Below, piece after piece: positions 58,210 through 64,000 of a stretch of 64,000 bases of DNA. Origin of the DNA: Erythrobacteraceae bacterium CFH 75059 (lineage in GTDB: Bacteria; Pseudomonadota; Alphaproteobacteria; Sphingomonadales; Sphingomonadaceae). The stretch is from the NCBI GenBank assembly GCA_004331795.1, contig SJSR01000001.1, forward strand, positions 310,001 through 374,000, written 5' to 3'. The notes beneath the pieces were generated by a model. The model ran no database searches. It saw only the letters and a program-made list of their open reading frames with translations, and was not told the DNA's origin. A program made the translations under genes and the position numbers. Position 1 is the first letter of the stretch; every line of letters begins with the position of its first letter.

Positions 58210-59100
58210 TCACAGCGCGGGCATGTCGAGGCCGCTGCGGTGATACGCGGCCTGCAGCGTGTTGCGCAACAGCACGGCGATCGTCATCGGCCCCACACCA
58301 CCCGGCACGGGTGTGATGGCGCCCGCCATCTCCCGGGCCTCGTCGAAGGCGACATCGCCGACGAGACGGCCCTTGTCCGCGCCCGGCTCGGGCGCCAGCC
58401 GGTTGATGCCCACATCGATCACCACGGCGCCCGGCTTCAGCCAGCTGCCGCGCACCATCTCGGCCCGGCCCACCGCCGCAATCACGATGTCCGCCCGGCG
58501 CACCACGTCGGCAAGGTTGCGCGTCCGGCTGTGCGCCACTGTCACGGTCGCGTCGGCAGAGAGCAGCAGCTGCGCCATGGGCTTGCCGACGATGTTGGAA
58601 CGGCCGATCACCACCGCTTCCATTCCTGTCAGGTCGCCCACTTCCGCGCGCAGCAGCATGAGACAGCCGAGCGGGGTGCACGGCACGAACCCCGCCTGCC
58701 CGACCGCCAGCCGCCCGGCATTGACCACGTGGAAGCCGTCCACGTCCTTGGCCGGGTCGATGGCGTCGATCACCGCCGCCGCGTCGATGTGGCCGGGCAG
58801 AGGCAGCTGCACCAGGATGCCGTCCACCGCATCGTCGGCGTTCAGCCACCGGATGAGCGCCAGCAGGTCATCCTGCGAGGTGCCGGCCGGCAGGCGATGG
58901 CTGAAGCTTGTCATGTTCGCCGCCGCCGTCGCTCGGCCCTTCGCGCCGACATACACCGCGCTGGCAGGATCGTCGCCGACCAGCACCACCGCCATCCCCG
59001 GGCTGCGCCCGGCGCGCGCCGCGAACTCGAGCGCCAGCGTCCCCGTCCGCGCGCGCAACCGCGCGGCATGGGCCTTGCCGTCGATCAGCCGCGCCGTCAC
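58210..59100 (-). CDS. folD: FolD, methylene-THF dehydrogenase/cyclohydrolase
   Basis: A 296-residue bifunctional FolD. It converts 5,10-methylene-THF to 10-formyl-THF in one-carbon metabolism. The N-terminal domain has [11 protein letters not shown] (active-site Tyr and Lys) and [15 protein letters not shown]; the NADP-binding domain has [15 protein letters not shown]; the C-terminus has [18 protein letters not shown]. Length is normal. It overlaps yggT by four bases. Confidence 0.97.
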   Translation of the reverse strand: MTARLIDGKAHAARLRARTGTLALEFAARAGRSPGMAVVLVGDDPASAVYVGAKGRATAAANMTSFSHRLPAGTSQDDLLALIRWLNADDAVDGILVQLPLPGHIDAAAVIDAIDPAKDVDGFHVVNAGRLAVGQAGFVPCTPLGCLMLLRAEVGDLTGMEAVVIGRSNIVGKPMAQLLLSADATVTVAHSRTRNLADVVRRADIVIAAVGRAEMVRGSWLKPGAVVIDVGINRLAPEPGADKGRLVGDVAFDEAREMAGAITPVPGGVGPMTIAVLLRNTLQAAYHRSGLDMPAL

Positions 59101-59378
59101 GCCGCCGCCATGCTGCGCAGGATGATCAGCAAGGCGTTGAGCAGCAGGATCAGCACCAGCGGGGAAAAGTCGATTGCACCGGTGCCCGGCAGGATCCGCC
59201 GGATCGGCGCCAGCACCGGATCAAGCAGCGCGTTGATCGACTGGTACACCTGCGCCATGAACTCGTTCGAGCGGTTGATGACGTTGAAGGCAAACAGCAG
59301 GCCGATGATGAACTGGACGATCACCAGCATCACCAGCACGTTGATCAGCATCGACACAATTTGGATGAGCGCGGTCAT
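59097..59378 (-). CDS. YggT family membrane protein
   Basis: A 93-residue YggT protein with two hydrophobic helices ([21 protein letters not shown] and [18 protein letters not shown]) separated by the family loop [13 protein letters not shown]. YggT proteins are linked to cell-division-site or osmotic functions in various bacteria. The start at 59378 is set by the first hydrophobic segment. It is coupled to folD. Confidence 0.93.
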   Translation of the reverse strand: MTALIQIVSMLINVLVMLVIVQFIIGLLFAFNVINRSNEFMAQVYQSINALLDPVLAPIRRILPGTGAIDFSPLVLILLLNALLIILRSMAAA

Positions 59379-59482
59379 GGGCGGGAAGGCTCTTTCACAC
59401 GGAATGTTGGCCCAGGCGGGCAAGGTGTCTTGAGCACCTAACACGCCGAACGCGGACAGGCGAGAGCAAAGGCATCATGCGG

Positions 59483-60400
59483 TCAGAACCGTGATCCGTC
59501 GCGGCGCACCAGCGTACCGACCCCCCGCGTGGTGAAGATTTCCAGCAGAACGGCATGCGGCACGCGGCCGTCGAGCACGACCGCCGCCTCGCAGCCGGCT
59601 TCGACGGCGGCGGTGCAGGTCTCCAGCTTGGGGATCATGCCCCCGCTCACGATGCCCGAGGCGCGCAGCTCCTCGATCTGCGAGGGCGTCAGGTCGCTCA
59701 GCACGGTGCCGTCCGCGTCCAGCACCCCGGCCACGTCGGTGAGCAGGAACAGCCGCGCCGCGCCGAGCGCTCCGGCGAGGGCGCCGGCCATGGTGTCGGC
59801 GTTGATGTTGTAGGTCTGGCCGTCCTCGCCCGCGGCGACCGGCGCCACGACCGGGATGAGACCGCCGCGAACGGCCGTGTCGATGACGTGCGGGTCGATG
59901 GCGGCGGGCTCGCCGACGAAGCCGAGATCCACCACCTGCGTGATGGCGCTGTCGGACGCCGGTCCGGGCCGCTCCATCTTGCGCGCGCGCACCAGATTGC
60001 CGTCCTTGCCGGAGATGCCGATCGCTCGCCCGCCGGCCGCGCCGATCGCCGCCACGAGTTGCTTGTTGATGGCGCCGCTCAGGACCATCTCGGCCACTTC
60101 CATGGTCGCCGCGTCGGTCACCCGCAGCCCGTCGACGAAGCGTGTCGCCACGCCCAGCCGGTCGAGCATGGCGCCGATCTGCGGCCCGCCGCCATGCACC
60201 ACCACCGGGTTGATGCCGACGGCCTTGAGCAACGCCATGTCTTCGGCAAAGGCGCGGGCGGTCTGCGGATCCCCCATCGCGTGTCCGCCATACTTCACGA
60301 CAAAGTTGCGCCCGGCATAACGCTGCAGATAGGGCAGCGCCTCGATCAGGACCTCGGCCTTGGCGATCGTCGCGGGCGCGGGAGTGTCGCTCATGGCCAA
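59483..60400 (-). CDS. argB: Acetylglutamate kinase
   Basis: A 305-residue N-acetyl-L-glutamate kinase, the second step of arginine synthesis. Seen are [12 protein letters not shown] (substrate Lys and Gly-rich loop), [28 protein letters not shown] and [18 protein letters not shown] with the catalytic Lys. It belongs to the amino-acid-kinase fold. Length is typical. The start may be the ATG at 60400 or the one six bases later. An unlinked yggT lies downstream. Confidence 0.97.
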   Translation of the reverse strand: MAMSDTPAPATIAKAEVLIEALPYLQRYAGRNFVVKYGGHAMGDPQTARAFAEDMALLKAVGINPVVVHGGGPQIGAMLDRLGVATRFVDGLRVTDAATMEVAEMVLSGAINKQLVAAIGAAGGRAIGISGKDGNLVRARKMERPGPASDSAITQVVDLGFVGEPAAIDPHVIDTAVRGGLIPVVAPVAAGEDGQTYNINADTMAGALAGALGAARLFLLTDVAGVLDADGTVLSDLTPSQIEELRASGIVSGGMIPKLETCTAAVEAGCEAAVVLDGRVPHAVLLEIFTTRGVGTLVRRDGSRF

Positions 60401-60488
60401 GCGCCTTTAGCGTGCTGCACGGCCCGCGCAAGGCGCACGCCGGCCGGGCACTGGAGGCGCGCGGCCGCTCCCGCTACAAGGGCGGCGC

Positions 60489-61124
60489 ATGGGCTTCCGT
60501 CCGAGACTTGTCTGGCCGACCGCGCGCCGGCGCCCGGCGGCCGGTCGGCCGGGGCGGCACGGGACCGGCGGCCTGACCGGCGGGCGCAAGCTGCCCCGGC
60601 CGCCCCGTTTCCGCACGCCGCGCCGCGCGGGTGGCTGGGGTGCGGCGCTGCGGGACGTCCGTCCGTTCATCCTCCTCATCGCCCTCGTCACCATCGCCGT
60701 GGTGCTGCACGACGCACCGGGCATGCGGACGCCGTTTTCCTTCGACGCTGAGCGGCAGGAGATCGCGGCCGGGCGCTGGCCGGTCTGCGGCAGCCTCACG
60801 CGGGGCGGCCAGTGCGTCGTCGACGGGGACACGGTACGGATCGGCGGCACCGCGGTCCGGCTGGCGGGCCTCGACGCGCCCGAGATAAACGGTGCCTGCG
60901 AGGCGGAGCGTATCGCCGCCCGCGCCGCCCGCGACCGGCTGGCAGAGTGGCTGGAACAGGGGCCGTTCACCGTGCAGGGCACCCGGAGCGACCGCTACGG
61001 CCGGGCGCTGCGCCGCTTCACCCGCGGACCCGGCGTGCTGGCCGAGGACGCCGCCGACGTGCTGATCGCCGAAGGGCTGGCGCGCCCCTACCGTGGCGAG
61101 GCTCGGGAGGGCTGGTGCGGATGA
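60489..61124 (+). CDS. Membrane-anchored thermonuclease-like protein
   Basis: A 211-residue protein. An Arg/Pro-rich N-terminus and one transmembrane helix (RPFILLIALVTIAVVLHD, about 58-75) precede a staphylococcal-nuclease-like (SNc) domain: CVVDGDTVRIGGTAVRLAGLDAPE with the Asp/Arg pair, then GTRSDRYGRALRRF. Such proteins cut DNA or RNA in the periplasm. The start is uncertain because the N-terminal 50 residues look non-globular. Confidence 0.85.
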   Translation: MGFRPRLVWPTARRRPAAGRPGRHGTGGLTGGRKLPRPPRFRTPRRAGGWGAALRDVRPFILLIALVTIAVVLHDAPGMRTPFSFDAERQEIAAGRWPVCGSLTRGGQCVVDGDTVRIGGTAVRLAGLDAPEINGACEAERIAARAARDRLAEWLEQGPFTVQGTRSDRYGRALRRFTRGPGVLAEDAADVLIAEGLARPYRGEAREGWCG

Positions 61125-61212
61125 GCGCGGACGACCGCCGCGCCTTGTCCTGCGACGAGCCGCCGCGGTTGCGGGTGGCCGCGGCCGCGCCGATCGGCTA
61201 GGATGCCGCGCC

Positions 61213-61440
61213 ATGGGCAAGATCATCAAGTTCGACCCCGCCCGGCGGCGCAAGCAGGCCCGCAGCTGGACCCGCCCCGAGGATTACATCGCCCTTCCGC
61301 CGCGCGAGCCGCCGGCGCGGCAGGCCGCGTTCCGCCCCGACGCGCCCGAGCGCACGACGCCCGTGCGCTGGCCGGCCCGGCTCGCGGTCGCCGGTCTGGT
61401 GCTCGCCGCCGTCGCCGCGTCGCTCTTCGGCGTGCAGTGA
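61213..61440 (+). CDS. Small single-pass membrane protein
   Basis: A 75-residue protein: basic N-terminus (MGKIIKFDPARRRKQARSW), Pro/Arg-rich middle and one C-terminal hydrophobic helix (LAVAGLVLAAVAASLFGV). No family recognised. A longer frame to 61093 overlaps the nuclease gene. It converges on the following gene. Confidence 0.65.
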   Translation: MGKIIKFDPARRRKQARSWTRPEDYIALPPREPPARQAAFRPDAPERTTPVRWPARLAVAGLVLAAVAASLFGVQ

Positions 61441-61455
61441 CGCCGCTGCCGCGCT

Positions 61456-61752
61456 TCAGCGCGGTGCGGGCGTGGCCGTGGCGGTCGCGGTTGCGGCGGT
61501 CGCCTGCGGCGTGGGCGGAAGCGGGGTCGCGGCCAGCGCCGCCTCGGTCTCCGTCGTGACACGCACCGGCGCAGTCGGCACCTCGACCGGCACCGAGCCT
61601 TCCGGCTGATCCGCCACGATCAGCTGAGAGCCGTCGTTGGTGGTCGCGTCGACCCGCGTTTCGGTCGCCGTCGGCTCGTTGCTGCACGCGGTCAGCGCCG
61701 CCCCGACAACACCCGTCAGCATCAGCCGCGCTGCGGTCGTTCCCAGTCGCAT
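61456..61752 (-). CDS. Small lipoprotein
   Basis: A 98-residue predicted lipoprotein with lipobox LTAC (Cys23) and a Thr/Ala/Pro-rich C-terminus, probably disordered. No family recognised. The start at 61752 is set by the signal peptide; the much longer frame is spurious. Confidence 0.65.
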   Translation of the reverse strand: MRLGTTAARLMLTGVVGAALTACSNEPTATETRVDATTNDGSQLIVADQPEGSVPVEVPTAPVRVTTETEAALAATPLPPTPQATAATATATATPAPR

Positions 61753-61855
61753 CTCGTGTCTCCTTGCCTGCTCCGCCTGACGGTATCGCATGGCGCGGCG
61801 CCCGGTTCCAGCGCGCAGGCGCGGCCGGACGCGCAGCCCGACCGCATCCGACGGT

Positions 61856-62539
61856 TCAGCGGCGCAGCGGCTCGCAGGCGATCCCGTCGCCGTCGCCGTC
61901 CATGTCGGGATGGTAGTCGGGATCCCCGGCATAGACCGGGGCGCGCCCCGCCGCGCGCAAGGCCGAGCAGCCGACCGCCCGGCCGCCAACGGGCGCGGCC
62001 TGCGCGAAGGAGCGGACGGGAGCAGCCGCGTGCCGGGACTGCCACGCGCCCGACGACAGCCCCAGCCCGCTTGGCGTGTCGTCGATCGGGCCGGAGCGGT
62101 CGTCCGGCGCCTCGATGCTCGCCATCGGGCCGCGCGCGGCCCCGCCGGCAGGCCCGGACGACGGCAGCGGGACGGGGCCGTCCGCCCAGGCCGCGGACGC
62201 CGCCGCCGGCACTGCGCCGGGCAACGTCCCCGTCGCGGCGAGAAACGCCGCCACCAGCGCGCCCGCCACCTGAAACATGGCCACGCCGCCAAGCGCGCGG
62301 ACGAACGGCGCCTTGCGCGTCTTGTGCCGGAAGGCGTAGCGCCCGGCATAGGCGCCGGGCGTTCCGCCGAGCAGCGCGAGGGTGAGCAGCGTGCTTTCGC
62401 TGATCCGCCACGCCCCCGCCTCGGCCCGCGCCTTGTCGATGCCGAAGGCGGCGAAGGCGGCGAAATTGAGCGCGATGAGCCAGTAGGTCGCCAGCTCGAG
62501 CGGCTGGAACGGCAGGGCGGCGAGAAGATCCGGCGGCAT
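61856..62539 (-). CDS. DUF1294-Excalibur fusion protein
   Basis: A 227-residue membrane protein. The N-terminal DUF1294 domain (about 15-105) has ALNFAAFAAFGIDKARAEAGAWRISESTLLTLALLGGTPGAYAGRYAFRHKTRK, hydrophobic helices around a conserved basic end. A Pro/Ala-rich linker leads to a C-terminal Excalibur calcium-binding domain (VYAGDPDYHPDMDGDGDGIACE). The Excalibur domain is likely periplasmic. Function unknown. Confidence 0.87.
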   Translation of the reverse strand: MPPDLLAALPFQPLELATYWLIALNFAAFAAFGIDKARAEAGAWRISESTLLTLALLGGTPGAYAGRYAFRHKTRKAPFVRALGGVAMFQVAGALVAAFLAATGTLPGAVPAAASAAWADGPVPLPSSGPAGGAARGPMASIEAPDDRSGPIDDTPSGLGLSSGAWQSRHAAAPVRSFAQAAPVGGRAVGCSALRAAGRAPVYAGDPDYHPDMDGDGDGIACEPLRR

Positions 62540-62761
62540 GGCGCGAACGATGACGCGTCCCCGTTAACATCGCGTTTTCACCCGCCCCGGCCGAGACATG
62601 GACCGCCTGTGACACGGTCCTGGGTTGAAATGCCGGAGGGGAGCGTGGGTCGCAGGTTCCACGGTCGGCGACAGGTGCTGGCGGTCTTCATCAGGCATGT
62701 CCTAGCGCGTCAGGCGCGGTGTAGGACAGTTAAGAGCTTTTCAGGATCACTTAGCTGAAGG
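62540..62761. other. Junction into a lower-GC accessory patch
   Basis: About 220 bases without a gene, turning from GC-rich core sequence to visibly AT-richer sequence near 62700. It may hold the boundary of a small acquired island and the promoter of the endonuclease gene. Confidence 0.45.
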
Positions 62762-63505
62762 ATGAGACTTGGCCCACGCGCCCGCATGCAGCATAGACCT
62801 GATATGTTCCTCACATCGACTTACGATCTTCCTCATGTTTTACCGCCTGCCGCCCGGCAGCATTGGGACTTTATGGAATCGAACTCCGCTGCCGCAGTCA
62901 TGCAAGCCGTGTGTCCCAACGAATGGGCGGATATTGTGGAGGTATTATCGACCTACCGTCTTGACCCTAACTCATGGCTGAAGGCCGGGGGCAACCGAGG
63001 CGACATTGCGGAGGAAATCGATGGTGAGTTTGGCAAGCGCGGCTGGGTGGAAGCGAGGCTTGATCTAGAGACCAAGGGCATCCTCTACCGCAAGAGCGGC
63101 GACAGGATTGGCGAATTGCCCGCTGTGAAGCAGGAGGGCTATCTCGTCGACAACTTCAAAAATCGCGTTGTCCTTGACGTAGAATGGAACGCCAAAGATG
63201 GAAACTTAGACCGGGATCTTGCCTCCTACAGATCATGGTTTGAGGCAGGCGTTATATCGTCTGCTGTAATCATAACGAAGGACAGGCTGAAGCTTCTGTC
63301 CTTGGCGCGAAAGCTATGGGCGCAGCATCAAGCAACGCTGCCCGAAGAGAAACGTAACGCGAAGCTACCCATTGATCTGACCACCTCGACCGTCACTGCA
63401 TTCGATAAAGCACAGATGCGAGTAAAGCGTGGAGTGATGGGGACTTGCCCTGTGTTGATCGTCGCTGCGACTGACGCGACGTGGAACGGCAAACCTTTTT
63501 TGTAA
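62762..63505 (+). CDS. BglII/BstYI-type restriction endonuclease
   Basis: A 247-residue protein resembling the BglII/BstYI family of type II restriction enzymes: WLKAGGNRGDIAEEIDGEFGKRGWVEARLDLETKG, then a PD-(D/E)XK-like core with YLVDNFKNRVVLDVEWNAKDGNLDRDLASYR (Asp, E-x-N/K). BglII cuts AGATCT. It is convergent with an MT-A70-type methyltransferase gene only 9 bases away, forming a restriction-modification pair. The first in-frame ATG is used; one at 62804 (MFLTSTYDL) is equally plausible. The region is AT-richer than the core genes, so it was probably acquired. Confidence 0.82.
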   Translation: MRLGPRARMQHRPDMFLTSTYDLPHVLPPAARQHWDFMESNSAAAVMQAVCPNEWADIVEVLSTYRLDPNSWLKAGGNRGDIAEEIDGEFGKRGWVEARLDLETKGILYRKSGDRIGELPAVKQEGYLVDNFKNRVVLDVEWNAKDGNLDRDLASYRSWFEAGVISSAVIITKDRLKLLSLARKLWAQHQATLPEEKRNAKLPIDLTTSTVTAFDKAQMRVKRGVMGTCPVLIVAATDATWNGKPFL

Positions 63506-63514
63506 TGATATGAT

Positions 63515-64000
63515 CTACTCGGCCGCCACCCCAGCTGCGCTGTTATAGCTGTACGTGTTCCAGTCAGGCTTGTAGCTATCGTCTGCCTGATTGCCCCAAA
63601 CTGTCCAGCCGGCACGGGTGCCGCGGCTGAACAGCTCAATGCGCGGGCCCCAGCTACAAGACTCGATGATGGCATATTGCTCGTCAGGCTTTCGTGAGTG
63701 CTCGCGCTTCCGGGTCTGCATCATGTTGACTTGGCTGCGACCGGGTTGAAGCGTACGGGCGCTCTTGCCATGAACACCGAACAGCAAGAGTTCGGTGACG
63801 TTGCGGAAGTAGAACCCAACACCTCGCCCATCCGAGCCGCCATCCTTACGGACCTTATGCCAGACGATGTTGGACACATAGCGAAAGCCCCAAGCTTCCA
63901 TCACCCGTAAGCCCTCGGGCAGCAGCGCATTGGGTACCCAGAGGTATAAGTGCGCAGGATCGGCAGCGATTTCTGCCACTGGCAGCGCGCAGATCTCGGG
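63515..64000 (-). CDS. MT-A70-type DNA methyltransferase (partial at window edge)
   Basis: The 3' portion of an MT-A70 family adenine methyltransferase; the frame runs off the right edge. Visible segments are PAHLYLWVPNALLPEGLRVMEAWGFRYVSNIVWHKV, FRNVTELLLFGVHG and KPDEQYAIIESCSWGPRIELFSRGTRAGW, all standard in this family. The catalytic DPPW motif would lie in the missing 5' part. The GTG near 63979 is internal, since family sequence (PEICALPVAEI) continues upstream. It most likely protects the site cut by the adjacent endonuclease. Confidence 0.88.
   Translation of the reverse strand, partial: PEICALPVAEIAADPAHLYLWVPNALLPEGLRVMEAWGFRYVSNIVWHKVRKDGGSDGRGVGFYFRNVTELLLFGVHGKSARTLQPGRSQVNMMQTRKREHSRKPDEQYAIIESCSWGPRIELFSRGTRAGWTVWGNQADDSYKPDWNTYSYNSAAGVAAE

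Noticed and set aside
59475-60431. A 318-residue frame overlapping argB
   Set aside because: Gly/Arg-rich shadow of argB in another frame on the same strand.
1-64000. CRISPR arrays
   Set aside because: No series of regularly spaced direct repeats was seen; the iterons at 50111-50180 are contiguous and lack spacers.

Overview
The window looks like part of an alphaproteobacterial chromosome, most likely Sphingomonadales. The evidence is high GC, an RP4-like trb conjugation operon of the type common in sphingomonad integrative elements, and a core-gene run (thioredoxin/TPR protein, Lon-substrate-binding-domain protein, MarC, FolD, YggT, ArgB) on the right. Roughly 1-54998 reads as one integrative and conjugative element (ICE). 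Its right end abuts the 3' end of a tRNA-Gly(GCC) gene at 54999-55073; its left end lies outside the window. From 55253 onward is chromosomal core, with a second small acquired patch, a restriction-modification pair, at 62762-64000.

ICE left part (49-8885): a large serine recombinase is translationally coupled to two RepB/ParB-like proteins. Then come a DUF736 protein, an MbcA/RES-type toxin-antitoxin pair, and a metabolic-looking cargo block (SAM methyltransferase, type III CoA-transferase, divergent citrate-synthase-like protein with a DNA-binding N-terminus). ICE maintenance block (9009-20326, all minus strand): DUF2493/SLOG protein, toprim protein, a 1445-residue methyltransferase-helicase of the strawberry-notch type, two conserved hypotheticals, a 696-residue ParB-like protein and an ArdC-like metallopeptidase.

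Accessory pile-up (20502-31535): an E2-like protein with a SEC-C tail follows the C-terminal remnant of a CD-NTase, so this appears to be a decapitated CBASS anti-phage operon. Next to the break lie an IS110/IS1111-type element, an IS3-family element, and a complete Tn3-family transposon (24725-31530). The transposon has 37-bp terminal inverted repeats, a perfect 5-bp target duplication, a res site, and cargo of two lipoproteins and a secreted chymotrypsin-fold protease. It sits just upstream of the LysR regulator at 31567.

Conjugation block (32451-53445): the operon trbB-C-D-E-J-K-L-F-G-I plus DUF2274 encodes the mating channel. The coupling protein TraG, a CopG-like regulator, a DUF3363-type relaxase, a lytic transglycosylase, a TraF-like peptidase, DUF736 and DUF2840 proteins supply DNA processing and channel assembly. 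A RepA initiator is flanked at its 3' end by three tandem 23/24-bp iterons, a hairpin and a DnaA-box-like site (candidate oriV). AlpA-like, DUF6499/DUF2285 and Xre proteins are candidate control genes. A PD-(D/E)XK-like nuclease candidate is inserted between trbB and the CopG gene.
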